Part shown: positions 18,840 to 27,245 of the stretch, piece after piece
Layout: each line of letters opens with the position of its first letter
Numbering within the stretch: the first letter of the stretch is position 1
NCBI RefSeq assembly: GCF_900111885.1
Contig: NZ_FOKG01000007.1
Span: 186,001-250,000, forward strand
Length of the DNA: 64,000 nucleotides
Direction of reading: 5' to 3'
From: Amycolatopsis marina
GTDB lineage: Bacteria; Actinomycetota; Actinomycetes; Mycobacteriales; Pseudonocardiaceae
Notes under the pieces: generated by a model
What the model was told of the DNA's origin: nothing
The model's input: the letters and a program-made list of their open reading frames with translations, nothing else
The model's database searches: none
Made by a program: the position numbers and the translations under genes

Positions 18840-19265
18840 GTGCTGAACCGGAGGCGGATCACCGCGGCGTTGATCGGTCTGCTGGTCCTCGTCCTCGGTG
18901 GCTGGCTGATCCAGGACGTCGTCGGGGCCGAAAACGGAGCCGGGGACACCGGCAGTACTGTGCCGGGCGTCGAGTCAGGTCTGCGGGTGGAGCCACTCTC
19001 CGCACTGCCGGAGGAGGCGCGGCAGACCTGGGAGTTGATTGAGCAGGACGGCCCGTTCCCGTATCCGGGCAAGGACGGGAGCGTGTTCGGAAATCGGGAG
19101 AAGTTGTTGCCACTCAAGGAACCTGATTACTACCACGAGTACACGGTGCCGACGCCGGGCAGCCAGGACCGCGGCGCGCGCCGGCTGGTGACCGGCGAGT
19201 CCGCCGAGCTGTACTACACGGCTGACCACTACTCGTCGTTCGTCGTCGTGGACCCGCAGCGGTGA
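18840..19265 (+). CDS. Secreted or membrane-anchored guanyl-specific ribonuclease (RNase Sa/N1 family)
   Basis: A 141-residue protein from GTG 18840. Residues 7-29 form a signal peptide or membrane anchor after RRR. The mature part is a microbial RNase: GPFPYPGKDGSVFGNREKLL, YYHEYTVPTPGSQDRGARR and YYTADHYSSFVVVD. By alignment with RNase Sa the catalytic residues are Glu100, Arg115 and His130. It cleaves single-stranded RNA after guanosine. Its stop overlaps the barstar GTG (GTGA), so toxin and inhibitor are co-translated. It may be a defence or scavenging enzyme outside the cell. Confidence 0.9.
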   Translation: MLNRRRITAALIGLLVLVLGGWLIQDVVGAENGAGDTGSTVPGVESGLRVEPLSALPEEARQTWELIEQDGPFPYPGKDGSVFGNREKLLPLKEPDYYHEYTVPTPGSQDRGARRLVTGESAELYYTADHYSSFVVVDPQR

Positions 19266-19636
19266 GTGCCGTGGGGGACAACGACGCCGGGACGCTTGTC
19301 GCACGAGCTCGCGCACGCGGTGCGTATCCGCATGTGGTTGACACGGGGGCCAATTCCAGCAAGGCGTCCACGATGGACGCGATCGCCGCGGCACTGTCCT
19401 TTCCGAGCTGGTTCGGCCGCAATCTCGACGCGCTCTACGACTCGCTCACCGATCTGTCCTGGCTTCCCGAGGGCGAGCATGTGCTGATCTGGGTGGCCGC
19501 CGACGTGCTCAAGCGTGCGGATCCCAAGGGGTACCTGGCGATCCACGGCGTGCTCTCCGACGCCCAGCGGGCACTGGCACCGAACGGCGACCGCCCGGTC
19601 AATCGCAGGCTGGTCGTACTGCTCGCCGACGGCTGA
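19262..19636 (+). CDS. Barstar-family ribonuclease inhibitor
   Basis: A 124-residue cytosolic protein with no signal peptide. The core SKASTMDAIAAALSFPSWFGRNLDALYDSLTDLSWLP is the barstar helix with the NLDAL/YDSLTDL acidic face that plugs the RNase active site. It is coupled to the upstream guanyl-specific RNase by a GTGA overlap, strong context for it being that enzyme's immunity protein. The start at GTG 19262 overlaps the RNase stop; an alternative start would lose the coupling. Confidence 0.92.
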   Translation: MSAVGDNDAGTLVARARARGAYPHVVDTGANSSKASTMDAIAAALSFPSWFGRNLDALYDSLTDLSWLPEGEHVLIWVAADVLKRADPKGYLAIHGVLSDAQRALAPNGDRPVNRRLVVLLADG

Positions 19637-19655
19637 CCGGGCGGATCCGGCAGGC

Positions 19656-20429
19656 TCAGCTCTCCGGGACCCAGTTGGGCCTGCGCTTCTGCGCGAAGGC
19701 GGTGATGCCCTCCTGGCCTTCCTCACTGGCGAAGAAGCGGGCCGATGTCTCGATCATCTGCTGGAACGCCACTGCCATGCTGGGCGCCTTCTCCGACCGC
19801 AGCAGTTCCTTCGTCGCCGCGAGCGCCTTTGGGCCCCCGAGGGACAGCGAGGTCACGAAACGGCCCACCTCGTCGTCCAGCTGTTCGGCCGGCACCGCCG
19901 AGTTGATCAGGCCGATCCGGGCCGCGCGCTCGGCGCTGAAGGTGTCCCCGGTGAGGAACAGTTCGTGGGCGTCGCGCGGGGTCAGCCGCGGCAGCACGGT
20001 GACCGAGATGACCGCCGGGATCACGCCGATGCGCACCTCGGTGAACGCGAAGGTGGCGTCGGTGACCGCAACGGCGATGTCCGCGGCGGCGACCATACCG
20101 ACACCACCCGCCCGCGCGGGGCCTGCCAGCTTGGCCACCACCGGCTTCGGGCTCGTCCAGATCCGCTCCAGGATCTGCGGGAATTCGTTGACGCCCTGGT
20201 CACCGGCTCCGGCGCCGCGAGCTTCCTTCAGGTCCATCCCCGCACAGAAGACCGGGCCCGTGTGGTCGAGCACGACAACCCGGACAGCGTGGTCCTCCTG
20301 CGCCGCGGCGAGCGCAGCGAGCAGCTCGCGGCGCAGCTGCGCGGAGAGGGCGTTGCGGTTGTGCGGCGAGTCGAGAGTAATCGTCGCCACCCCGGCGTCA
20401 ACCGCGTAATGCACCAGTTCATCAGCCAT
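19656..20429 (-). CDS. Enoyl-CoA hydratase/isomerase family protein
   Basis: A 257-residue crotonase-fold protein. VVLDHTGPVFCAGMDLKEARG holds the first oxyanion-hole segment and LAGPARAGGVGMVAAADIAVA the second. The usual GGG is GGVG here. Glu in FTEVRIGVIPA corresponds to one catalytic glutamate; the other is less clear, so hydration activity is uncertain. It starts at ATG 20429 with no near partner gene. The sulfate operon ends just upstream, separated by a strong hairpin. Confidence 0.88.
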   Translation of the reverse strand: MADELVHYAVDAGVATITLDSPHNRNALSAQLRRELLAALAAAQEDHAVRVVVLDHTGPVFCAGMDLKEARGAGAGDQGVNEFPQILERIWTSPKPVVAKLAGPARAGGVGMVAAADIAVAVTDATFAFTEVRIGVIPAVISVTVLPRLTPRDAHELFLTGDTFSAERAARIGLINSAVPAEQLDDEVGRFVTSLSLGGPKALAATKELLRSEKAPSMAVAFQQMIETSARFFASEEGQEGITAFAQKRRPNWVPES

Positions 20430-20453
20430 GGGCGTCACTCTGGCACAACCGCA

Positions 20454-20484
20454 GGGTGTCCCCAATGTGGCATTGGGGACACCC
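20454..20484. terminator. Perfect 14-bp hairpin at the end of the sulfur operon
   Basis: GGGTGTCCCCAATG at 20454-20467 and CATTGGGGACACCC at 20471-20484 pair perfectly around a three-base loop. It is 11 bases past the stop of the sirohydrochlorin chelatase gene on the minus strand and upstream of the enoyl-CoA hydratase start, so it should end the cys operon. Confidence 0.85.
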
Positions 20485-20494
20485 CGGGGGCACG

Positions 20495-21250
20495 TCAGGC
20501 GGTGCGGACGGCCGAGCTCGTGACCTGGTGGTACCGCCGCAGGACCAGGTCGGCGACCCGGGGCTCGGCGCCGAGTGGCGCCGCGATCGGAATACGGGGG
20601 TCCACGTCACCCGCGAGCGCAGCGATCCGGTCGGGGAGCAGCCCCGGTGCGAGGAACCAGGAGGCGACGGCGAAGCGTCGTGCGCCCCTGGCGCGCAAGC
20701 GAGCGATCGCGGCGGGCACGCCGGGACTGGTACTGGCGAAGGCGGGCGCCACACCCGCCACCGAATGCCGAGCCTGCCAGCGGCGCGCCAGCCGAACGAC
20801 GGCGTCGTTCGCCGCGGAGTTGGAGGAACCGACCGCGGCGAGCACGACGCCGAGCCCCGGGTCGGTGAGATCCGTGCCGGTCTCGGCGAGCCGGTCGATC
20901 GCCACCTCCTCCAGCCCTTGGTCGATGCCGAGCACATCCGAGACCGACACCCGGAACCGGGGCGCGGTCGCGGTCACCTGTTCGACCAGCGCGGGCAGGT
21001 CGACGCGTGCGTGGAACGCGCTCCCGAGCAGCAGCGGCACCACCACGGCGCCCTCGTGGCCTTCCGCGTGCAACCCGGCTAGCACGTCGGTGACCTTCGG
21101 CTCGGAAAGATCGAGGAACGCCGTGCGCACCTCGATGTCCGGCGCCGCGGTGCGCACGGTGCGAGTGAGCTCACGCACGCACGCGGAGGAGCGCGGATCC
21201 CTGCTGCCGTGGGCGACGGCGACCAGAGGGAGTGACGCTGCCCCGCTCAC
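20495..21250 (-). CDS. Sirohydrochlorin chelatase (CbiX/SirB family)
   Basis: A 251-residue two-domain chelatase. The N-terminal half has LVAVAHGSRDPRSSACVREL with the metal-site His, and LLLGSAFHARVDLPALV with the second His. The C-terminal half is a weaker repeat (VVLAAVGSSNSAANDAVVRL). It probably inserts iron into sirohydrochlorin to make the siroheme used by the sulfite reductase of this operon. It corresponds to Rv2393 (che1). The GTG start overlaps the cysN stop. A cobalt chelatase role is less likely in this context. Confidence 0.85.
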   Translation of the reverse strand: MSGAASLPLVAVAHGSRDPRSSACVRELTRTVRTAAPDIEVRTAFLDLSEPKVTDVLAGLHAEGHEGAVVVPLLLGSAFHARVDLPALVEQVTATAPRFRVSVSDVLGIDQGLEEVAIDRLAETGTDLTDPGLGVVLAAVGSSNSAANDAVVRLARRWQARHSVAGVAPAFASTSPGVPAAIARLRARGARRFAVASWFLAPGLLPDRIAALAGDVDPRIPIAAPLGAEPRVADLVLRRYHQVTSSAVRTA

Positions 21251-22530
21251 GCCGCTCGCTCACCCAGCCCGGAGAACCGGTCGCCAACCATGCCCGCGGC
21301 GAGAGTGTCGCCGTCCTTCGGGTCGATGACCAGGAACGCACCGGTCCGGGGACTGCTCGCGTAGTCGTCCACCGGGATCTCCTCGGACAGCCGCAGCCGG
21401 ACACTGCCGATCTCGTTCAGCTCCAGCGAGTCCGGCGACTCCACAGTGGACAGAGTTTGCTCGTCGAACCGGGAGTGGAGATCCTCCACGAGCGCCTGTA
21501 CGGTGCGCGCACCGTGCTTGACCAGCACCTTCGAGCCGACGGTGAGGGACTTCGCGGACAGCCAGCACAGCGCTGCCGTGAGTTCGTCGGTGACGACCGG
21601 ACACTGCTCCGCCGCGGCGATGAGATCACCGCGGGCGATGTCCAGTTCGTCGGCGAGGATGACGGTGACGGAACTGCCGGAACCCGCCTCGGCCAGCGGC
21701 CCGTCCGCGGTGTCCACCCGTTCGACCGTGCTGCGCAGGCCCTGCGGCAGGACGACGATCTCGTCGCCTGCCCGCACGGTCCCCGCCGCGACCTGTCCCG
21801 CGTAGCCCCGGTAGTCGGGGTGCTCGGCCGTCCTCGGCCGGATGACGTACTGCACCGGCAGCCGGAAGGCCGCGTCGTGCGGGTCCGGTGCCACCGGCAC
21901 GGACTCCAGATGCTCCAGCAGCGTCGGACCGGAGTACCAGGGCGTCTTGTCCGAGGAACTCGCGACGTTGTCGCCGTGCAGCGCGGACACCGGAATCGTC
22001 AGGACACTGCCCTCGCTGTAGCCGAGCGAGGCTGCGTGGGTGGCGAACTCCTTGGCGATCACCTCGAAGGCGGCCTCGTCGTAGCCGATCAGGTCGATCT
22101 TGTTGACGGCGAGCACGAGCCTCGGCACACCCAGCAGCGCGAGCACGGCCGCGTGCCTGCGGGTCTGTTCGATGACGCCCTTGCGCGCGTCCACCAGCAA
22201 CACCGCCAGCTGTGCCGTCGAGGCCCCGGTGACCGTGTTGCGGGTGTACTGCACGTGTCCCGGTGTGTCCGCGAGGACGAAGCTGCGCCGGGGCGTAGCG
22301 AAGTACCGGTAGGCCACGTCGATGGTGATGCCCTGTTCCCGCTCGGAACGCAGACCATCGACCAGCAGCGAAAGGTCCGGTGTGGACAAACCACGGTCCA
22401 CGCTCGCGCGCTGCACGGCATCGAGCTGGTCGGCGAGCACCGACTTGGTGTCGTAGAGCAGTCTTCCGACGAGAGTGGACTTGCCGTCGTCCACGCTTCC
22501 AGCCGTGGCCAGACGTAGCAAGGAGCTCAT
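21247..22530 (-). CDS. cysN: Sulfate adenylyltransferase subunit 1 (GTPase)
   Basis: A 427-residue EF-Tu-like GTPase that drives ATP sulfurylase, making adenosine 5'-phosphosulfate with CysD. Motifs are GSVDDGKST at residues 11-19, the EQGITIDVAYR switch, DTPGHVQYTRN and NKIDLI. There is no C-terminal APS kinase domain, unlike the mycobacterial CysNC fusion, which fits reduction of APS directly by the CysH here. It starts at ATG 22530; the frame is open upstream but overlaps cysD. Confidence 0.95.
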   Translation of the reverse strand: MSSLLRLATAGSVDDGKSTLVGRLLYDTKSVLADQLDAVQRASVDRGLSTPDLSLLVDGLRSEREQGITIDVAYRYFATPRRSFVLADTPGHVQYTRNTVTGASTAQLAVLLVDARKGVIEQTRRHAAVLALLGVPRLVLAVNKIDLIGYDEAAFEVIAKEFATHAASLGYSEGSVLTIPVSALHGDNVASSSDKTPWYSGPTLLEHLESVPVAPDPHDAAFRLPVQYVIRPRTAEHPDYRGYAGQVAAGTVRAGDEIVVLPQGLRSTVERVDTADGPLAEAGSGSSVTVILADELDIARGDLIAAAEQCPVVTDELTAALCWLSAKSLTVGSKVLVKHGARTVQALVEDLHSRFDEQTLSTVESPDSLELNEIGSVRLRLSEEIPVDDYASSPRTGAFLVIDPKDGDTLAAGMVGDRFSGLGERAA

Positions 22531-22546
22531 CGCTGTACCTCTCCCA

Positions 22547-23467
22547 TCAGAAGTAGCCTTCCTTCTTGCGGTCCTCCATGGCGGCCTCGGACAACCGGTC
22601 GTCGGCCCTGGTGGCACCGCGCTCGGTGAGCCTGCTCGCCAGCACCTCGGCGATGACGTCGTCCACAGTGGCCGCTGTGGACTCGACCGCGCCGGTGCAG
22701 GAGCCGTCGCCGACCGTTCGGTAGCGCACGGTCAGGTCCCGCACCTCCTCGTTCTCGCGCGGGCCGCCCCACGGACCTTCGGTGAGCAGCATTCCGTCGC
22801 GTAGGTAGACCTTGCGCCGGTGCGCGTAGTAGATCGACGGGAGTTCGATGCCCTCACGGGCGATGTAGTTCCAGACGTCGGCCTCGGTCCAGTTCGACAG
22901 CGGGAACACCCGGACCTGCTCGCCGGGGCGGTGGCGTCCGTTGTAGAGGTTCCACAGCTCGGGACGCTGCCTGCGCGGGTCCCACTGCCCGAAAGCGTTG
23001 CGTAGGCTGAAAATGCGCTCCTTCGCGCGGGCCCGCTCCTCGTCGCGCCTGCCACCGCCGAACACCGCGTCGTACTTGTTCTCGCTGATCGTGCCCAGCA
23101 GCGGGACGGTTTGCAGCGGGTTGCGGGTGCCGTCCGGCCGCTCGGCCAGCCTGCCGTCGTCGATCCAGTCCTGGACCTTAGCCACGACCAGCCGGAGGTT
23201 GTGTTTGGCCACCACCTCGTCGCGGAAGGTGATCACCTCGTCGAAGTTGTGGCCGGTGTCCACGTGCAACAGGGGAAACGGCACCGGCGCGGGCCAGAAC
23301 GCCTTGATCGCGAGGTGCAGCAACAGGGTGGAGTCCTTGCCGCCGGAGAACAGGATCACCGGGCGGTCGAACTCGCCCGCGACCTCCCGGAAAATGTGGA
23401 TGGCCTCGGATTCAAGCGCGGCGAGATTGTCCCTGGCCGCGTCGGTGGCGGGTTCGAGCGTGGTCAT
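22547..23467 (-). CDS. cysD: Sulfate adenylyltransferase subunit 2
   Basis: A 306-residue PP-loop protein, the catalytic subunit of ATP sulfurylase. The PP-loop is LFSGGKDSTLLLHLA, followed by HVDTGHNFDEVI and GGGRRDEERARAKER. The C terminus ends in MEDRKKEGYF, a typical CysD end. It starts at ATG 23467 with a short gap after cysH and lies 16 bases before cysN. The long upstream open frame overlaps cysH and is not coding. Confidence 0.96.
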   Translation of the reverse strand: MTTLEPATDAARDNLAALESEAIHIFREVAGEFDRPVILFSGGKDSTLLLHLAIKAFWPAPVPFPLLHVDTGHNFDEVITFRDEVVAKHNLRLVVAKVQDWIDDGRLAERPDGTRNPLQTVPLLGTISENKYDAVFGGGRRDEERARAKERIFSLRNAFGQWDPRRQRPELWNLYNGRHRPGEQVRVFPLSNWTEADVWNYIAREGIELPSIYYAHRRKVYLRDGMLLTEGPWGGPRENEEVRDLTVRYRTVGDGSCTGAVESTAATVDDVIAEVLASRLTERGATRADDRLSEAAMEDRKKEGYF

Positions 23468-23477
23468 GTGTTCCTCT

Positions 23478-24182
23478 CTAGCCGTGCAGACCGCACTCGG
23501 TCTTGGACTTGCCCGCCCAGCGGCCGCTGCGGGGATCTGCGCCTGGGGCGACCTTCGCGGTGCAGGGCGCGCAGCCGATCGACGGATAGCCCGCGTGTAC
23601 CAACGGGTTCTCCAGAATTCCGTGCCGGTCGATGTAATCGCGGAACTCGTCGTCACTCCACGGCGCGATCGGGTTGACCTTGACCAGCCCATTGCGGTCG
23701 TCCCAGGTGATCACCGGAGTGTTCGCCCTGGTGGGGGCGTCCACCCTGCGCACGCCGGTGATCCAGCACGAGTAGTTCGACAGGGTCCTGCGCAGTGGCA
23801 CAACCTTGCGCAGGTGACAACACTGAGCGGGATCGCGGTCATGCAGTTTCGGCCCGTACTCCGCGTCCTGTTCCGCCACGCTCTGCTCGGCCTTGGCGTT
23901 CACCACCCGGATTCCGGAGTAGACGGTCTCGACCGCGTCCCTGGTGCCGATCGTCTCGGCGAAGTGGTAGCCGGTTTCCAGAAAAAGTACGTCCACATCG
24001 GACTTGACCTTCGTCGCGAGGTCGATGAGGACAGCGTCCTGCATGTTGGAGGCGACGATCAGATCGTCCCCGAACTGCTCGACCGCCCAGCGGATCGCCT
24101 CATCCGCCGGTGCGTCCGCGAGTTCGACGGAGGCCCGCTCCGCCAGTGCCTTGAGTTCATCGCTTCGAGTGGCCGCCGTCAT
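23478..24182 (-). CDS. cysH: Adenylylsulfate (APS) reductase, iron-sulfur type
   Basis: A 234-residue thioredoxin-dependent reductase that turns APS into sulfite. The [4Fe-4S] cysteines are in AQCCHLRKVVPL and GCAPC, which mark APS rather than PAPS reductases. The catalytic cysteine is in the C-terminal KTECGLHG. The P-loop-like region is LIVASNMQDAVLIDL. It starts at ATG 24182, overlapping the stop of the upstream 50-residue gene (ATGA), with GGAGGA before it. Confidence 0.95.
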   Translation of the reverse strand: MTAATRSDELKALAERASVELADAPADEAIRWAVEQFGDDLIVASNMQDAVLIDLATKVKSDVDVLFLETGYHFAETIGTRDAVETVYSGIRVVNAKAEQSVAEQDAEYGPKLHDRDPAQCCHLRKVVPLRRTLSNYSCWITGVRRVDAPTRANTPVITWDDRNGLVKVNPIAPWSDDEFRDYIDRHGILENPLVHAGYPSIGCAPCTAKVAPGADPRSGRWAGKSKTECGLHG

Positions 24183-24331
24183 CGAACTCCTCCTGGAAGC
24201 TGCAGGCCGATCATGGTGATCGAGAAAACCCTTCTGCAGGAAGAACACAGCCAACTGCCGTTCTCTTCCGGGCGCAGGTCCTCGTCCCCGCAGAACGGGC
24301 AGTAGAAAGGAACCGCTCGTTGCGAGGTCAC
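24179..24331 (-). CDS. 50-residue zinc-ribbon protein of the sulfur operon
   Basis: A small gene between sirA and cysH. Its GTG (24331-24329) overlaps the sirA stop and its TGA overlaps the cysH ATG, so it is coupled at both ends. It encodes 50 residues with two CxxC pairs, FYCPFCGDEDL (Cys11, Cys14) and WLCSSCRRVFS (Cys29, Cys32), a rubredoxin-like zinc-ribbon layout. Related tiny proteins occur at this spot in other actinobacterial cys operons as far as I recall. Its function is unknown; binding zinc or iron near the sulfite or APS reductase is a guess. Confidence 0.85.
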   Translation of the reverse strand: MTSQRAVPFYCPFCGDEDLRPEENGSWLCSSCRRVFSITMIGLQLPGGVR

Positions 24332-26028
24332 TTCAGGTCACCCTCGTCGGCCCTGGCCACCCACTGCGGGAAGCGCTCGCCGTCAGCACGCTGTTCGACG
24401 AAGTTGCGCACCACCCGCTCCACGTAGTCGGTCAGTTCGGCGCTGGTGACCTTGTGGCCACGCAGTTTCCGGCCGAATCCCGCGTCGAGGCCGAGGCCGC
24501 CGCCGAGGTGCACCTGGAAGCCCTCGACCTGGTTGCCGTCGGCGTCGGTGACGATCTGTCCCTTCAGGCCGATGTCCGCCGTCTGGATCCGCGCGCAGGA
24601 GTTCGGGCATCCGTTCAGGTGCACACTGACGGGGGCGTCCACACCGGACTGGATGTCCGCCAGCCTGCGTTCGAGGTCGGCCACCAGCTCGTGGGCCCTG
24701 GCTTTGGTCTCGACGATGGCGAGCTTGCAGTACTCGATCCCCGTGCAGGCCATGACCCCACGGCGCCAGGGCGACGGCTCGGTCTGCAGCCCGAGGTCGG
24801 CGAGTTCGCCGCGCAGGCTGCCCAGTTCGGCCTCGGGCACGTCCAGCACCACCAGCTTCTGCTGCGGCGTCAGCCGCACCCTGGTGGATCCGGCCCGTTC
24901 GGCTGCCTTGGCCACCGCGAGCAGTGTCGACCCGGACACCCGGCCCGCGATGGGCGCCGCGCCCACGTAGTAGTTGCCGTCGTGCTGCCGGTGCGTGCCA
25001 ACGTGGTCGAGCGGCTGTGCCGGGACCTCGGGTGCGGGGCCGTCGATCAGTGTGCGTCCGAGGTACTTGGTCTCGAGTGTTTCCCGGAACTTCTCCGCGC
25101 CCCAGTCCTTGACCAGGAACTTGATGCGGGCGCGGGAGCGCAGTCGCCGGTAACCGTAGTCCCGGAAGATGCTGATGACGCCTTCCCAGACGTCGGGGAC
25201 CTCGTCCAGCGGAACCCAGGCGCCGAGGCGCTGACCGATCATCGGGTTGGTGGACAGCCCGCCGCCTACCCAGACGTCGAAGCCGGGACCGTGCTCGGGG
25301 TGGTGCACGCCGACGAACGCGACGTCGTGGATCTCGTGTGCGACGTCCGGCAGTCCGGAGACGGCTGTCTTGAACTTGCGGGGCAGATTGGCGAACTTCG
25401 GATCGCCCACGAAACGGCGTTTGATCTCGTCGATGGCGGGGGTGCCGTCGATGACCTCCTCGGCGGAGATGCCCGCTACCGGCGAGCCGAGGATAACCCT
25501 GGGGCTGTCGCCGCAGGCCTCCATCGTGGTCATGCCCGCGTCCTCCAGCTTCTGCCAGATGGTCGGCATGTCCTCGACCTGGATCCAGTGGTACTGGATG
25601 TTCTGCCGGTCGGTGATGTCGGCCGTGTCGCGGGCGTAGGTCTGCGAGATCTCGCCGAGGACCGACAGCTGCTCCGTGCTCAGCGCGCCACCGTCGAGGC
25701 GGACCCGCAGCATGAAGTACTCGTCGTCCAACTCCTCGGGCTCCAGCGTCGCGGTGCGGCCGCCGTCGATCCCGGGCTTGCGCTGGGTGTAGAGGCCGTA
25801 CCAGCGGAAACGTCCGCGCAGATCGCCGGGGTCGATCGAGTCGAACCCGCCGTTCGCGTAGATGTTCTCGATGCGGGCGCGGACGTTGAGCGGGTTGTCG
25901 TCCTTCTTCGAACGCTCGTTGGGGTTCAGCGGCTCGCGGTATCCCAGCGCCCACTGGCCCTCACCGCGGCGCTGTTTGGGACGCGCGGTGCGACCGGCGT
26001 TCGGGGTGTCGCGTGTCGGCGAGGCCAT
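24328..26028 (-). CDS. sirA: Ferredoxin-dependent sulfite reductase
   Basis: A 566-residue siroheme/[4Fe-4S] reductase that converts sulfite to sulfide with reduced ferredoxin. The cluster and siroheme cysteines are in ACTGIEYC and NGCPNSC. FRWYGLYTQRK and MEACGDSPR match the regions of the Tyr-Cys cross-link described for M. tuberculosis NirA/SirA (Rv2391). Siroheme-contacting arginines are in DITDRQNIQYHW. Together with cysH and cysDN it makes sulfide from sulfate. It begins at ATG 26028 behind a 28-codon leader ORF. Confidence 0.95.
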   Translation of the reverse strand: MASPTRDTPNAGRTARPKQRRGEGQWALGYREPLNPNERSKKDDNPLNVRARIENIYANGGFDSIDPGDLRGRFRWYGLYTQRKPGIDGGRTATLEPEELDDEYFMLRVRLDGGALSTEQLSVLGEISQTYARDTADITDRQNIQYHWIQVEDMPTIWQKLEDAGMTTMEACGDSPRVILGSPVAGISAEEVIDGTPAIDEIKRRFVGDPKFANLPRKFKTAVSGLPDVAHEIHDVAFVGVHHPEHGPGFDVWVGGGLSTNPMIGQRLGAWVPLDEVPDVWEGVISIFRDYGYRRLRSRARIKFLVKDWGAEKFRETLETKYLGRTLIDGPAPEVPAQPLDHVGTHRQHDGNYYVGAAPIAGRVSGSTLLAVAKAAERAGSTRVRLTPQQKLVVLDVPEAELGSLRGELADLGLQTEPSPWRRGVMACTGIEYCKLAIVETKARAHELVADLERRLADIQSGVDAPVSVHLNGCPNSCARIQTADIGLKGQIVTDADGNQVEGFQVHLGGGLGLDAGFGRKLRGHKVTSAELTDYVERVVRNFVEQRADGERFPQWVARADEGDLK

Positions 26029-26151
26029 TCGTCGTCCTCCGGGGCTGTGGTGGTGCCGTGCGCAGCGAGAACGCCCAGGTGAAGCGGTGGTGGGAGCGGT
26101 CGCGGCGCGTCCGGCGCCTGCGGTCCTAGATCGTGGCAGTGGCGGCGGGGT

Positions 26152-26238
26152 TCAGCGCATCGCCGAGCACAGTGCGCTGGCCACACGGCGCAGATCGACG
26201 TGTCGTCGAGCCACGAGGCGCACACCGGCGGAAGTCAC
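26152..26238 (-). CDS. Leader peptide of the sulfate assimilation operon
   Basis: A 28-codon ORF from GTG 26238 to TGA at 26152. Its middle reads VARRHVDLRRVASALCSAMR, the form of the actinobacterial leader peptides found upstream of sulfur and cysteine genes (basic RRHVDLxRVxSALC with a cysteine near the end). It ends 123 bases before sirA. Known members act as cysteine-responsive attenuators in mycobacteria; here the single Cys24 codon would be the sensing position. Regulation is inferred from family and position. Confidence 0.78.
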   Translation of the reverse strand: MTSAGVRLVARRHVDLRRVASALCSAMR

Positions 26239-26302
26239 GTTGTCAGACTGCCACGCGCCCACTGAGTGGTCTAGCGCCATCCACATGGTGGGAGCAGCAT
26301 CA

Positions 26303-26322
26303 CGCGGGCGGCACTTCCCGCG
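26303..26322. terminator. Short hairpin after the FMN-binding protein gene
   Basis: CGCGGG at 26303-26308 and CCCGCG at 26317-26322 form a 6-bp stem just past the minus-strand stop at 26325. It separates that gene from the sirA leader. It is a modest structure, so confidence is limited. Confidence 0.5.
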
Positions 26323-26324
26323 GG

Positions 26325-27134
26325 TCAGGCGCGCCGAGCACGCTCGATCGCGGCGAGTTCCCTGCGGCAGTCCCTGGACAGGGCCCGCTGACGGCGGATG
26401 CGCGGCAGCAGGGACAGCGGGGCGAGATCGGCGTCCGGGTTGCCCGACCGGCGGGTCACCGTCAGCTCGTCGCCCCGCAGCGCACCGCGCAGCGACCAGC
26501 GCTCCCACCGTTCCAGGTCCGGCATCGAGTAGTCATAGCCGCACGCGACCGAAGGCGCGCCGTCGCCACGCAGCGGCCTGCCGCCGAGCTGCGACAGCCG
26601 TACCGGAGCGCGTTCGTGCTCCACCGTGACCGTGTCCAGCGTGAGTCCCGTGCCGTCGTCGCGCACGAGCACCGCCTGCGTCACCGGATTGGTCCGGGCG
26701 GGCAGCTCCAGCTCTGTGCGCACCCGCTCCAGCCGAACGATGATGCGTGGCAGCCACCACCAGTTCTCCCTGCACAGCAGTGGGCTGTCGGCAAGTGTGC
26801 GGGTGGGCGGGTACTTCACGAGTTCCTGGCGCAGCAGTTCGACGGTGAACAGTTCGCCCTCGGTGTCGTCGATGATCTCGACATCGCCGAGCGCCGCCCG
26901 CCCTGCCCTGGCGCGCTGCAGCGATCGCGAGTCCGTCACGGAGAAGGCAACCTCGGTCGCGGAGCGCAGCCCGGCGACCTCGCCCGCGCTCGAGTACGGC
27001 AGCGCCACGCAGGCGCCCCCGTCCGGCCCGCTCGTCAGCGGGGTGACCGGCAGGACGGCGGGCTCCCCGGAGGCGTTCAGCCAGGAGAGTTCACCGGTCA
27101 GCGCGCGCCGCCATAACTGATCGAACTCGTTCAC
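26325..27134 (-). CDS. Uncharacterised split-barrel-like protein, possibly FMN-binding
   Basis: A 269-residue cytosolic protein from GTG 27134. The first 130 residues (NEFDQLWRRALTGELSWLNA, GGACVALPYSSAGEVAGL, VAFSVTDSRSLQRARAGRAA) look like a pyridoxamine-phosphate-oxidase-like split barrel with a pattern of stored small-ligand sites. The rest (LERVRTELELPART, VEHERAPVRLSQL, ERWERWSLRGALRG) is unassigned. The fold call is tentative. It is divergent from cstA across about 110 bp. Confidence 0.6.
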   Translation of the reverse strand: MNEFDQLWRRALTGELSWLNASGEPAVLPVTPLTSGPDGGACVALPYSSAGEVAGLRSATEVAFSVTDSRSLQRARAGRAALGDVEIIDDTEGELFTVELLRQELVKYPPTRTLADSPLLCRENWWWLPRIIVRLERVRTELELPARTNPVTQAVLVRDDGTGLTLDTVTVEHERAPVRLSQLGGRPLRGDGAPSVACGYDYSMPDLERWERWSLRGALRGDELTVTRRSGNPDADLAPLSLLPRIRRQRALSRDCRRELAAIERARRA

Positions 27135-27245
27135 GTTCCAGCTCTTCTCTCCCGATCTTCGGGCTGTTACGGTGCGCCGGATCGGCTGGTCAGACCTCTT
27201 GTCAACGGTGTCAGAAGTGTCAGTTCCGTCCTTGGAGCGTGCGAC

